Notes under the pieces: generated by a model | What the model saw: the letters and a program-made list of their open reading frames with translations, nothing else | Told to the model about the DNA's origin: nothing | The model's database searches: none | Position numbers and translations under genes: made by a program | NCBI GenBank assembly: GCA_016709155.1 | Contig: JADJEI010000013.1 | Location: forward strand, 930,001-994,000 | Reading direction: 5' to 3' | Source of the DNA: Ignavibacteriales bacterium | Lineage (GTDB): Bacteria; Bacteroidota; Ignavibacteria; Ignavibacteriales; Ignavibacteriaceae | Length of the DNA: 64,000 nt | Shown here: positions 37,775-47,188 of the stretch, one piece after another | How the letters are laid out: each line of letters opens with the position of its first letter | Numbering within the stretch: the stretch's first letter is position 1

Positions 37775-38107
37775 TCAACTATGTTCACCGGCAACTAATA
37801 GTAAATCATGCCCCGCTGGTTCACCGGAGGTAGTAATCGAATAGTTAGACATTGTTACCGAGAGTTCAAGCGCGAAGGATTTTGGAAGACTTATGTAGTA
37901 TATAACCCCTTTGTCCATACTTTTTTCCTGCGATAATAGTAAAGCCATTCCATCAGGGGAAGATGATCTTCGATATAGCATTTCAAATTCTCTTTTGAGT
38001 TGAGCTTCTTTATTATTTAAAATTTCTTTCTGCGAAAAACGAATTCTGTACCATCTCTTTTCCATATAGTCTATCTCCGGTAAATTTATAATAATTTGTT
38101 CGTTCAA
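37775..38107 (-). CDS. Hypothetical protein
   Basis: A 110-residue soluble protein with no signal peptide, beginning MNEQIIINLPEIDYMEKRW. A central basic helix (FSQKEILNNKEAQLKREFEM) and a C-terminal strand-rich part are visible. Codon use looks normal for the window. I do not recognise the family, and neighbours give no clue. The gaps on either side (37571-37774, 38108-38327) are AT-rich and hold nothing I can name. Confidence 0.5.
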   Translation of the reverse strand: MNEQIIINLPEIDYMEKRWYRIRFSQKEILNNKEAQLKREFEMLYRRSSSPDGMALLLSQEKSMDKGVIYYISLPKSFALELSVTMSNYSITTSGEPAGHDLLLVAGEHS

Positions 38108-38327
38108 CTAATTAATTATCGTTTATTTAACGCAATATTATCTATCAGTCAAATGCTGATTCTTTTTAAATATTCATTATGGCGAAATCTTTAATAACCG
38201 GACTAATATAGTTCTTTTGAAAGTGAGATTTTGGCGAGGACTGATATAAAGTTTTTAAATTGTAAAAATGATTTATGGAAGTATTCTTCCAGAATTTTCA
38301 ATATTTACTTTGATGAATATACTGGAA

Positions 38328-39518
38328 CTATTTCATCAATATTAATTTTTTCGATTCAAAAAAATTATCAGTCGTAAGTGTGAATAAATAAATTCCACTC
38401 GCTAAACCGGTCGCATCAAATAATGTTTTATAAGTCCCTTTGCTCCTGGGAGAATCTACTAGCGTGGTTACTTCACGTCCTAAGATATCAAAAACTGTTA
38501 TTCGGACATTTCCATATTTTGATATCTGATACTCAATAGTAGTTGTTGAATTAAATGGATTAGGGTAAGCAGGAAATAAAAAATCGGATGGAATGGTTGG
38601 TTCATTATTCGTATCAGAAAGAGTTCCGCTGAACGCTTCGTTTAGGAAAGTTAAAATTTTCAATTTCATTTCCGGGGTTTGCCAGCCTTCGTCATCACCG
38701 TGCCCTAAGCCGGGGGTCAGTGAAAAATCCGAGTACATAAAATTTGCGTCCAGCGCAGAATCCATGTAGATACTTTCAAAAGGCGAGACACTGCAATCTT
38801 GATCACCATGTAAAATAAAAAATGGCGGATCTGATTTATCCAAATATGTAACAGGATCAATAGCTTTAACTTTTTCAGGGCACTCTTGAATAGGACAACC
38901 GATCAAAGCTGAAGGAGGAGAGTCGGCGTCATTAAAACTAAGGGGATCAGTGCATGTCGTTACATGGTAAATATCATTTCTAAGCATTTCTGTTGGTCCG
39001 AAAAGATCTAAAACAGCCATTACATTGCTTGTAAATTCTGCGTTTCCTTGCGTTAAATCTTCTAACGAATCTACCCCCATAGAGGTTCCAACGAGTGCTG
39101 CCAGGTGCCCACCAGAAGAAGTACCCATAACAGCAACTTTGCTTGTGTCAATATTAAAAGTAGAAGCATTTGCTTTGAGCCATCGAATAGCAGCTTTACA
39201 GTCCATTATTTGAGCAGGGAATAAAGCTTCTGTACTAAGGCGATAGTTAATTGAAGCAATTACAAAAGGATGATTTAAAAGAGTATCAATCCACTTTTTA
39301 GCCAAATTTTTGTCCCCACCACGCCACTGACCGCCATGAATGAAAACGATGAGTGGAACTTGCTCACTTAAAATATCCGGGACATACATATCAAGAAATT
39401 GGCTTGTATCGCCCAAACCTACATAGTCTAAATTCAAGATTTTTGTGTACTGAGCAAGACCCAAATTAGAGATAAACAACAATAGTATAATTACAAAATA
39501 ATATTTATAAGACTTCAT
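38328..39518 (-). CDS. Secreted alpha/beta-hydrolase esterase with T9SS sorting domain
   Basis: A signal peptide leads into an alpha/beta-hydrolase: the oxyanion loop IVFIHGGQWRGGDKNLAKKW, the nucleophile elbow VMGTSSGGHLAAL, the acid in FFILHGDQDCSVSPFES and the catalytic His in GLGHGDDEGWQ. It resembles the BD-FAE/carboxylesterase group that removes acyl or feruloyl groups from polysaccharides. The last 85 residues are a type IX sorting domain (AYPNPFNSTTTIEYQI to the final LILMK), so it is exported or surface-attached. The substrate is inferred. Confidence 0.87.
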   Translation of the reverse strand: MKSYKYYFVIILLLFISNLGLAQYTKILNLDYVGLGDTSQFLDMYVPDILSEQVPLIVFIHGGQWRGGDKNLAKKWIDTLLNHPFVIASINYRLSTEALFPAQIMDCKAAIRWLKANASTFNIDTSKVAVMGTSSGGHLAALVGTSMGVDSLEDLTQGNAEFTSNVMAVLDLFGPTEMLRNDIYHVTTCTDPLSFNDADSPPSALIGCPIQECPEKVKAIDPVTYLDKSDPPFFILHGDQDCSVSPFESIYMDSALDANFMYSDFSLTPGLGHGDDEGWQTPEMKLKILTFLNEAFSGTLSDTNNEPTIPSDFLFPAYPNPFNSTTTIEYQISKYGNVRITVFDILGREVTTLVDSPRSKGTYKTLFDATGLASGIYLFTLTTDNFFESKKLILMK

Positions 39519-39646
39519 AGCGAAAAACTATTCATTAAATGGCGGATAAAATTTAGCAGATATGAGTGAGATTTACAATTGAGAAAAAATTACAACCAAC
39601 TGCAGGAATTATTTAATAGTATTAATTTGGTTTCAGCCGTTAAATA

Positions 39647-39680
39647 AGACTGCCTTTATTTAATTGAATAAAGGCAGTCT
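39647..39680 (-). terminator. Rho-independent terminator
   Basis: A perfect 14-base stem (AGACTGCCTTTATT with its complement) around a six-base loop lies 22 bases past the stop of the minus-strand lipoprotein gene, followed on that strand by TATTT. Confidence 0.8.
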
Positions 39681-39701
39681 CCATCAAAATATAATTTTAG
39701 C

Positions 39702-40746
39702 TTAAAGAAGTTCAACGATATTAGTTGTTGTTACTGTCTCGTTTCTAATTGCTTTCTGAATTCCTTTAGGACCAGGCATTTGCATGGAATAGTTCAATTC
39801 CATTTTAGTATTAGTTCTTGATTTTTGGACGCATCCTTTTTCGAGGTTAAAATAAATTTTGCCGTTAGCCCACGTTGCCGGTTTTTGAAATTCATAATTG
39901 ATATTTCCTTCAGTTAATTTTGTATCACCGGTAATTTCAGTTTCAAGCGAACCATCAATCTCAGCAAGTTTATCTGAATCATACATTCCAATATTTTTTA
40001 ATGCATATTTAGTTTTGTAACCAACTGAAAAACTAAAAGCTGATTTTTTCTTGCGAAAATTCCCATGTAGAATCCTTCGCAACTTTTGCAGCAGGTAATT
40101 CTCTCATCATTTGCATTAGTAATGGTTTAAGAAGTCCTGAAGTTATACTTTCTTTAATAGTTAATTTATTCTCCGCCGTTAGTGAATCGCCATAGCCGGC
40201 TTTATCAATTAGTGTTGTTGCAATTTTATCCACACGGAAAATTTCAAGTATCTCCCCCTTGTTTGAAAGACGAACACCAAATGGATTATTCAACAAAGCT
40301 TCGTACTGAGCGATGTCCTTTTCAATTGTGCTGTCTTTTGTGATTCCGGATTCGTAATAAATTGTATCACCGTTCAAGTCAGCATCTATTTTAAAAGAAT
40401 GAATATTACAACTTATTTCCATAACACTGTCGGTCTCAACTTTATCAACTGTCAGATCAACTAAATAGTTTAATGTCTGTTTCATATAGTTGTTGATTGT
40501 GGTATCGCCGGAAATTAATTGTTTGTTCGAAGAAATTGTAGTGACACGATATTTATAAGTCTCACCTTTTTGGAAATTGTATCTTATGTTAAAAGAATTG
40601 GTTTCGTTAACGGGTGTGATTTTTATATCGCTGCTATCGAATGCAAATTTATTTTTATCATCAACCGGTTTATTGCCAGTGCCTTCGCCGCAACCGATAA
40701 TAAATAAAAATGTCAGAGATAGTATCGCTAAAAAATATTTAATCAT
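39702..40746 (-). CDS. Lipoprotein of the DUF6263 type, one frameshift
   Basis: The leader has a lipobox (LFIIGC). The protein then shows regularly spaced strands: NIRYNFQKGETYKYRVTTIS, LVDLTVDKVETDSVMEISCN, and a second frame with SFSVGYKTKYALKNIGMYDS and KMELNYSMQMPG. It looks like a lipid- or ligand-binding beta-rich lipoprotein known only as a domain of unknown function. One surplus base in the T6 run at 40044-40049 separates the frames; removal gives about 347 residues. It ends at a strong terminator. Confidence 0.72.
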
Positions 40747-40770
40747 TTTATCCTCTTGAGTTTAAAAATA

Positions 40771-40816
40771 AAAACCTGCCGAATCGGGTTTGATAGATCA
40801 AAAATTACAGCAGGTT
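40771..40816 (-). terminator. Possible terminator after ndk
   Basis: AACCTGC and GCAGGTT form a stem around a long (about 30 base) loop, followed on the minus strand by a T-rich run. It lies just past the ndk stop. The long loop makes this weaker than the others. Confidence 0.4.
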
Positions 40817-40824
40817 AAAAGTTG

Positions 40825-41253
40825 TCAAATAGTATTGTTTAAAAGTTCATTGCGAGAAAAGAAATGCGCAATTTCTTTTTCAGCATTATCATCGCTATCG
40901 GAACCGTGCACGGCATTAAAAGCAATTGATGCGGCAAACAGCTTCCTGATTGTTCCTTCATCTGCTTTGGCGGGATCGGTGGCGCCAATAAGTTTTCTGT
41001 ATGCCTCCACTGCATTGTCGCGTTGAAGTGCGAGCGGTACGCAAGGACCGGAAGTCATATATTCGATCAGTTCGCCATAAAATTTTTTATCTTTATGAAT
41101 TTCATAAAACCCGCCGGCGGAATCTTTTGACAATCGAGTCATTTTCATCGCTAAGATTTTAAAGCCGGCTTTCTGAATCATTGTAATTATTTCTCCAATG
41201 TGTCCATCTTTTACTGCATCAGGTTTTATGATTGCTAAAGTTCTGTTACCCAA
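40825..41253 (-). CDS. ndk: Nucleoside diphosphate kinase
   Basis: The enzyme transfers the gamma-phosphate from ATP to other nucleoside diphosphates through a phospho-histidine. The sequence NRTLAIIKPDAVKDGHIGEI opens the family; the catalytic His lies in FNAVHGSDSDDNAEKEIAHF. At 142 residues it is complete. It follows sucD by 26 bases on the same strand; ndk beside succinyl-CoA synthetase is common, as SCS can use GDP. Confidence 0.96.
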   Translation of the reverse strand: MGNRTLAIIKPDAVKDGHIGEIITMIQKAGFKILAMKMTRLSKDSAGGFYEIHKDKKFYGELIEYMTSGPCVPLALQRDNAVEAYRKLIGATDPAKADEGTIRKLFAASIAFNAVHGSDSDDNAEKEIAHFFSRNELLNNTI

Positions 41254-41279
41254 AATTATCTCCTTAATAAAATTTAAAT

Positions 41280-42266
41280 TTATTTTTTCTTAACTGTTTT
41301 CTTTATTGTCTTTTTGATTATTGTTTTCAGATTCTTTGGTGATGATTTTTTTGTTGTCTTAACATTTTTTGTAACCACTGATTTTTTTGTTTTTAATTTA
41401 TCCAAAACTTTCAGCATTGTTATACCAATATCGGCGGGGCTATCAACTACGGCGATGCCTGCTTTTTTCATTGCGAGCATTTTTTCGGCGGCGGTTCCTT
41501 TTCCTCCGGAAATAATTGCACCTGCGTGCCCCATCCTTCTTCCGGCGGGAGCTGTTTTACCGGCAATAAATCCGACTACAGGTTTTTTAACTTTCTTTTT
41601 GATGAAGTCGGCAGCTTCTTCTTCAGCGTTGCCGCCTATTTCACCAATCATTACGATTCCTTTTGTATCGGGGTCATCATTGAATAATCTGATGATGTCA
41701 ATAAATCTTGAACCAATAATCGGGTCGCCGCCGATTCCAACGCAAGTTGTTTGACCCAAGCCAACATCGGTTAGCTGCTTTACTGCTTCATAGGTTAAAG
41801 TGCCGCTGCGGGAAACGAGTCCGATGTTACCTTTTTTGTGAATGAAGCCGGGCATTATTCCAACTTTGGCTTTGCCGGGTGAAATTACTCCCGGGCAATT
41901 AGGACCCACGAGAATGACTCCTTTATTTATTATTGAGTTGTAAACTTTTGTCATATCGGCAATGGGGATTCCTTCGGTGATGCAGATGATTACTTTGATT
42001 CCCGAGTTTGCAGCTTCTAAAATTGCATCTGAGGCAAAAGCAGGGGGTACAAAAATTACGGATGTATTTGCTTTTTGAATTTTGACTGCTTCGGTGACTG
42101 TGTTAAAGATGGGAACGCCGTTGAATTCAGTGCCGCCTTTACCGGGGGTGACGCCTGCAACTACTTTGGTTCCGTATTCAATCATTTGGGTTGTGTGAAA
42201 TGAGCCTTCGCTGCCGGTTATTCCCTGAACGACGAGGCGTGTTTTGTTATCTATAAGAATTGCCAT
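41280..42266 (-). CDS. sucD: Succinyl-CoA synthetase alpha subunit with a lysine-rich tail
   Basis: The enzyme makes succinate and ATP/GTP from succinyl-CoA in the TCA cycle. Motifs: VQGITGSEGSFHTTQMIEYG, the GPNCPGVISPGKAKVGIMPG site, RSGTLTYEAVKQLT and the phospho-histidine in GRRMGHAGAIISGGKGTA. The core ends near residue 290. About 37 extra residues follow, almost all Lys, Thr, Ser and Val (TTKKSSPKNLKTIIKKTIKK), with no resemblance to other SucD proteins I know. The frame is clean, so this is a real extension unless the stop was lost by error. sucC is not in the window. Confidence 0.95.
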   Translation of the reverse strand: MAILIDNKTRLVVQGITGSEGSFHTTQMIEYGTKVVAGVTPGKGGTEFNGVPIFNTVTEAVKIQKANTSVIFVPPAFASDAILEAANSGIKVIICITEGIPIADMTKVYNSIINKGVILVGPNCPGVISPGKAKVGIMPGFIHKKGNIGLVSRSGTLTYEAVKQLTDVGLGQTTCVGIGGDPIIGSRFIDIIRLFNDDPDTKGIVMIGEIGGNAEEEAADFIKKKVKKPVVGFIAGKTAPAGRRMGHAGAIISGGKGTAAEKMLAMKKAGIAVVDSPADIGITMLKVLDKLKTKKSVVTKNVKTTKKSSPKNLKTIIKKTIKKTVKKK

Positions 42267-42557
42267 GAATTTCCTTTAAATATAAAAATTTTGAAAGTAA
42301 AAATAAGCAAAATCTTTGAAAGTATTAGGCTTTTCGGGTTCGCTTCGGTCTGATTCAACTCTTTAGTTGATGAAGATTACGATTATGGGAAAAGCTACAG
42401 GGTGGAAGTTGCAGGATTTATGACGGCAGGAGGAAGTTTTAACTATGAAGTTGGGATTATTATTGCAGGCACACTTTTATTTTTTCACTCGATCCACTTT
42501 ATATCGCCTTACCAACCTAACAACATCAAAAAAATAAGATTTTGAGCACTCTACACG

Positions 42558-42790
42558 ACCTTGGAAGACGACTACGCTAAACCGGTAAATGTCGCCGCGG
42601 ATTTTGTAGATGCCTACGTACGTTTGGTAGATGTCTCCCTGAGTTGCGTTAATGTCGCCGCAAGTTGCGGGCATATTGCCGAAGGTTTGGGAGACGTGTA
42701 CGCCTCGTTTTTACACATCTACCGCCGATTGGTAGATGTGTACACGCGGACGGAAGACGTCTCCCGGGAAGCCGTAGAGACTCATAAAAA
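42558..42790. repeat. Degenerate 21-bp tandem repeat array B, perfectly phased
   Basis: Eleven units recur at exactly 21-base steps from 42564 (42564, 42585, 42606 and so on to 42774) with no insertion or deletion. The rough consensus is GTAGATGTnTACnCGnnTTG. Local GC content is well above that of the flanks. The plus-strand frame encodes a seven-residue repeat (VDVYTRT, VNVAADF, GDVYASF) and the minus strand GDIYQTY-like units. Neither frame has a credible start signal or length, so I treat the array as DNA repeat. The rest of 42267-43013 contains only a terminator. Confidence 0.8.
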
Positions 42791-42968
42791 GAAGGAAGAC
42801 CCCAACAAATTTAACGGTAGATGAATATTAGGCTAATTTCTTGAATACGAGGCTGCGAATTTGATTACGGAACGATGTTTTTGTGTACGATACGGCGTAC
42901 AGAGGAATATTAATAGTATCAAATAATATTATTCTGAACAGATAAGACTTAATGAAAAATTGTTAACA

Positions 42969-42995
42969 AACCTCCGATGGCATTGCCATCGGAAG
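42969..42995 (-). terminator. Terminator for the large beta-helix gene
   Basis: A nine-base stem (TCCGATGGC with its complement) around a three-base loop lies 20 bases past the stop of the minus-strand gene, followed on that strand by GGTTTGTT. Confidence 0.7.
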
Positions 42996-43013
42996 TTTCT
43001 GAGAATGGACACT

Positions 43014-46000
43014 TTACTTCAGAAGCATTAATTTCTTAGAAGCAGTAAAATCATTTGATTTGATTGTGTAGATATAAACTCCGCTAGCAAAGTTGCTTGC
43101 GTTGAAAGTTATTTCGTAAGTGCCTGCGGGTCTTGTTTCTTTGAGGAGTTGCTTTACTTCTCTGCCGAGTATATCGTAAACTGTTAGCTCAACATTTCCT
43201 GATTGAGGAAGATCGAACTTGATTGATGTAGTTGGGTTGAAGGGGTTGGGGTAATTCTGATAGAGAAAATATTGTTCGGGAATTATTTTTTCTTCTTCGG
43301 GTTTTTGATAACCGAACTTTCCTTTTAACAGGTTGTTTACTTTGCTTAAATAATCTGCCGTACCCTTAACAAGTATTCTGTTGTTTGTCCCTTTGCCAAG
43401 TTGAGTAGTATCTGATCCTGCAATCATTGAAGTTGTTAGTGCATCTATTTCTGCAAAGAGTGCTGCGTCTGTATTGGGCTGCGAATTCATTATTTCTTCA
43501 AAGTAGTTTATTGCACTTTGATAGTCTTGTTCGTTAACAAAACAGAGAGCAGAGAGTTGTGAAAGTGTTTTACTAAGTAGTGTATCTGTTACTGTTGCTA
43601 ATCTCTGTTGATAAAGTTCTCTTAATGCTGAAAACTGAGTGCTGTCGCCGGATAATCTTGTAAGCATATACACAGCAGAGTAAGCATAAATACTTTTTGG
43701 ATCATCGGGATAATCAGTAATTATCTGTTCATAAACTGTTTTTGCCTGTTCGGTTTGTGCAGTGACATAGTACTGATCTGCTTGTGCGTAAAGTGCATCT
43801 ATTCCTGCCAGCGTGCCAACATCAACTCCCGATGAGTAGAGTGTGTCAATAACATCCCCGGTTGATGATTGAGTTACCAGCATTTGACCGCCTGATTGAG
43901 GGAGTATGCAAGGCTCTATTAAGTAAGGCTGATATTGAACGGTAAGATTACCGAACCTTCCGCTTGGATCAAAATTAATTGTACTCCAGTAATTGGTATC
44001 TGCTTTTATTGTGGAGACAGGAATCAGTGGAATTGAATTCATCAAAAGCAATGTTGTTACAAGATTCTGATTTTGAATTCTATCATCCATTATTTGGTTA
44101 CATCCGTCTCCAAGTTTTATAAAACCATCGTTAATAAATATTTCTGAACCGTCATCGTTAAGAAGAGTAGTAGCTTCGTAACCACCATTTTCATAAATAA
44201 GATTGTAACCTGAAAGCGGAAAAATATTTGGAGGATTACCGGCTAATGCACCTCTGAGATCAGGCTGTGAATTTATGCTGATATAAATCCCATTTATCAG
44301 GTTATCTGTAATGGTATTACCCCCGGTTTTAGGAGATGAATTCGCAATGGATAACCCAATAGTATGCCCGCTTATTGTGTTAGCTCTTATTTGCCCGCCA
44401 GAACTTGACATTAGTATTCCCGGCATACTTTCCAATGTGGAGTTAATTTGATTGCCAATGATATTTGTGTTTGAAGTGAATTCGATAAATATTCCCAGAT
44501 CCGAATTGGTAATTGTGTTTGATTGTACCGTAATTTTATTGTTGTTTGTTACAACAATGCCTGTAGATGAATTTGTGATTATGCAGTTCTTTACTTTTGA
44601 ATCAATAACCGGATTACCATTTATGTTTATAGCAGTTCCACAATTATCAAATGTTGAGTTGTTTATATTCAAATTTTGAAATGCGGGTTGAATCTCAGGC
44701 ATTAGAACACTTAATCCAATGCTGCTGTTTTTTACTATACAGTTAGAAAGAGTGAAGTCACTTCCCAAATTAACCTGAATACCAGAACCTTCTATTGTTA
44801 ACTCCTGATCATTAAAATCAAGAGTAAGCTTTTGTGAGGATGTTCCTTTTACAGTAGCCAGTCCATCTATTATCAGTCTTTTGCCGGAAGAAAAGATTAT
44901 CTCTCCACCATCAATAGTTTTAATAGAGCCGCCGTCTTTTACTGTTATGTCTGCATTGGAATTGTATATTCCGGTTACTGTTAAAGTAGCGCCGTTCTCT
45001 ATTATCATATCGTCATTTAATGTCCAACCCCCACCAACAGTTTCGTTGTAGCGAAGTCTTCCGCCGTAAAGTACAACGGGTGCTACTTGAAAGAGATAGC
45101 CTTCGCCGGCGGGGATAAGTTTACTATACATAAGAGAATTAGAAACGTTGAATGTTGTATCTACTCCACCCTCAACATTTCTGAAGCGCCAATTGGTATA
45201 GCCTGACAATACATTATCATAGTTAATGTACATCGTACAAGTCCTTTCGTCCACTAAATCTGTTAGTTCATTTAAAAGGAGGAAATGTCTATTATCGGGA
45301 TTAGTTTTACCTTCTAAAAATCCTGTATGATAAAACACATTTTGTGAGGATGTCATTATAGATAGATAATCTTTTGTATGTATTATTCCGTTTTCTCCAG
45401 CACTAACCAATAAATTAAAATAGTTCCCTGTATAATCTAAGTTCATAAGTGTTAAGCCAAGCGTCCCATTTATCCGTGGTGATAGATCATCTTTAATATA
45501 ATCGTAAAGTTCAGTAGGGTTAGAATTCTCATCAAGGATCGCATCGAAAAAAACTTGATTATCCGGATCGCAGGTAATATCTACCGTATTAGACCAATTT
45601 GGAAGATAATGCCAAAACATTATACCTTTAGCTCCGTGGGCAAGTGCGAGCATAACGGAAGCATTGAGTTCCAAAGGAGAGGGTCTTCTCCATCTACAAT
45701 CAATAATACCGTCAATTTTTTCTGAGAATGTCTGCCCTACGTACCAAAAATCAGGTTGTGCCTGCCAGGCAAATTGGAATGATGATCTTAAGCCTTCCAA
45801 GGTTTCACTTGTTTCATATCCAACCTGAAATGGATATTTATCTATCATTAGCTGTTTTGTTTTACTTACGTTAACAAATCTTTTCAGATGTTCATCACCG
45901 TTTAAATAGCCCCGCCAATGAGGATAAATCTCTGTGATTGTCGGACTCCCACCCACACTGCTGACTAATGAATCTACTATTCTCATTGGTATGTATGTAT

Positions 46001-47018
46001 CTATTGAATTTGGCTCATCATTCACATACCAGTATTTTAGGTTCTGAATATCGGAATGAGTAATAGAATAGGTTTTTATGTTCTGAATAGTTTGTTCAGT
46101 AATTATTGGATCTCCTGTCATAAAACCATTTTTCCAAACCAAATTATCATAAACCTCGACGTAGTCAGTATAAAGTTTGCCGATTCCAAACCAATCTAAT
46201 TTGAATTCTACTCCCTGAAGTATGTAGTCATCATAAAATATTGTATCACCCTGCTGAATATTTTCCTCTGGAAATTTACCTGTGGCATTTGGCAGGTATC
46301 CATCGGGTAGGTGGTATGTTAATGGAAATGTATAAAATGAATTCGTTGGAAAATCCGATACTTTTAAGGTTCTTTCTACAAGCGGGATTGTCACGTAATC
46401 TTCTTCGAGTCCGTAAGTCCACTTATAGGTATAAGTAACTTTTAATCTGCATACTGATGAAGTATCAAGATTTTGAGAAGTGTTAACAAACGCTAAACGA
46501 TAGGCCGCAGTGTAGTCTATTTTATTCCTATCCCAATTATAATCATAATTCTTGTCTTGATGATAATTTGGACCCCAAAGAACATCATTTACCTGAAAAT
46601 CTATTCCATCATCAGTTACCCAGCAATCTGCACCCAGATATTCTTCAACGTGCCCATATAAGTAGTTAGAACCATTATGGCTATGCTTAAAACCTGTTTC
46701 CAGAAAAAAGAATGTGTCTCTTTCAGCCTCCCACTTATTATAATACCCTTTTGAATAATAAGATATGTAATCTTGCGGGCTGTTTTCTTTAACGCCCATC
46801 AAGTTGACAGATAAGTTTTGAGTTAAATCATTTATACCATCGACGATATAGTTCATCCCTGCTTGCTGAAGCAAATCTATCTCCTGCTGATTCTCTATGT
46901 GCGAAAAGACCCCAAATGGGAACTCAGATGATGATGGTGCTTCTTGAGCAAATAATATTTTACTCGAAATAAAAAAGAACAAAACTGAAAGAAACAAGAA
47001 TTGTATTGCTCGTTTCAT
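43014..47018 (-). CDS. Giant secreted protein: glycosidase-like barrel, beta-helix, TPR-like segment, T9SS domain
   Basis: A 1334-residue protein with a Sec signal peptide (about 25 residues). Residues 30-560 resemble a glycoside-hydrolase-like alpha/beta region (SEFPFGVFSHIENQQEIDLL, WYVNDEPNS, GAKGIMFWHYLPNW with DE and E residues in strand ends). Residues 660-990 are a right-handed parallel beta-helix with repeated strands (NTITNSDLGIFIEF, NTISGHTIGLSI, NTITDNLINGIYI). Residues 1070-1190 look TPR-like (AEQAKTVYEQIITDYPDD). The last 85 residues are a type IX sorting domain (YFLYQNYPNPFNPTTSIKFD). A polysaccharide-binding or degrading surface role is inferred; no exact enzyme class is claimed. 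Confidence 0.8.
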   Translation of the reverse strand: MKRAIQFLFLSVLFFFISSKILFAQEAPSSSEFPFGVFSHIENQQEIDLLQQAGMNYIVDGINDLTQNLSVNLMGVKENSPQDYISYYSKGYYNKWEAERDTFFFLETGFKHSHNGSNYLYGHVEEYLGADCWVTDDGIDFQVNDVLWGPNYHQDKNYDYNWDRNKIDYTAAYRLAFVNTSQNLDTSSVCRLKVTYTYKWTYGLEEDYVTIPLVERTLKVSDFPTNSFYTFPLTYHLPDGYLPNATGKFPEENIQQGDTIFYDDYILQGVEFKLDWFGIGKLYTDYVEVYDNLVWKNGFMTGDPIITEQTIQNIKTYSITHSDIQNLKYWYVNDEPNSIDTYIPMRIVDSLVSSVGGSPTITEIYPHWRGYLNGDEHLKRFVNVSKTKQLMIDKYPFQVGYETSETLEGLRSSFQFAWQAQPDFWYVGQTFSEKIDGIIDCRWRRPSPLELNASVMLALAHGAKGIMFWHYLPNWSNTVDITCDPDNQVFFDAILDENSNPTELYDYIKDDLSPRINGTLGLTLMNLDYTGNYFNLLVSAGENGIIHTKDYLSIMTSSQNVFYHTGFLEGKTNPDNRHFLLLNELTDLVDERTCTMYINYDNVLSGYTNWRFRNVEGGVDTTFNVSNSLMYSKLIPAGEGYLFQVAPVVLYGGRLRYNETVGGGWTLNDDMIIENGATLTVTGIYNSNADITVKDGGSIKTIDGGEIIFSSGKRLIIDGLATVKGTSSQKLTLDFNDQELTIEGSGIQVNLGSDFTLSNCIVKNSSIGLSVLMPEIQPAFQNLNINNSTFDNCGTAININGNPVIDSKVKNCIITNSSTGIVVTNNNKITVQSNTITNSDLGIFIEFTSNTNIIGNQINSTLESMPGILMSSSGGQIRANTISGHTIGLSIANSSPKTGGNTITDNLINGIYISINSQPDLRGALAGNPPNIFPLSGYNLIYENGGYEATTLLNDDGSEIFINDGFIKLGDGCNQIMDDRIQNQNLVTTLLLMNSIPLIPVSTIKADTNYWSTINFDPSGRFGNLTVQYQPYLIEPCILPQSGGQMLVTQSSTGDVIDTLYSSGVDVGTLAGIDALYAQADQYYVTAQTEQAKTVYEQIITDYPDDPKSIYAYSAVYMLTRLSGDSTQFSALRELYQQRLATVTDTLLSKTLSQLSALCFVNEQDYQSAINYFEEIMNSQPNTDAALFAEIDALTTSMIAGSDTTQLGKGTNNRILVKGTADYLSKVNNLLKGKFGYQKPEEEKIIPEQYFLYQNYPNPFNPTTSIKFDLPQSGNVELTVYDILGREVKQLLKETRPAGTYEITFNASNFASGVYIYTIKSNDFTASKKLMLLK

Positions 47019-47188
47019 TTTATACCTCCTGATTAATTGTTGATTTATTATTTATTATTCCAATTCCGCTTTTGCGGGATGGGTGTTTCCATTTTTTAAT
47101 TGTTTCATTGTTCAATTGTTAAATTGCTTTATTGTTCAATTGTTAATTTTTAATTCTTCATTTTTAATTTTTAATTATTCATTCTTAA
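47019..47188. repeat. AT-rich low-complexity repeat between two T9SS genes
   Basis: The stretch is built from degenerate ATTGTTCAATTGTTAA and TTTTTAATTCTTCA units, plus a short CCGCTTTTGCGG hairpin near 47070. The same text recurs, on the minus strand, inside the signal-peptide coding region of the next gene (48950-48985). No gene is present. Confidence 0.55.

Noticed and set aside
42561..42824. Seven-residue repeat protein in array B
   Set aside because: No ribosome site, no signal or domain, and the opposite strand is equally open over part of it; kept as a DNA repeat with the coding option noted.
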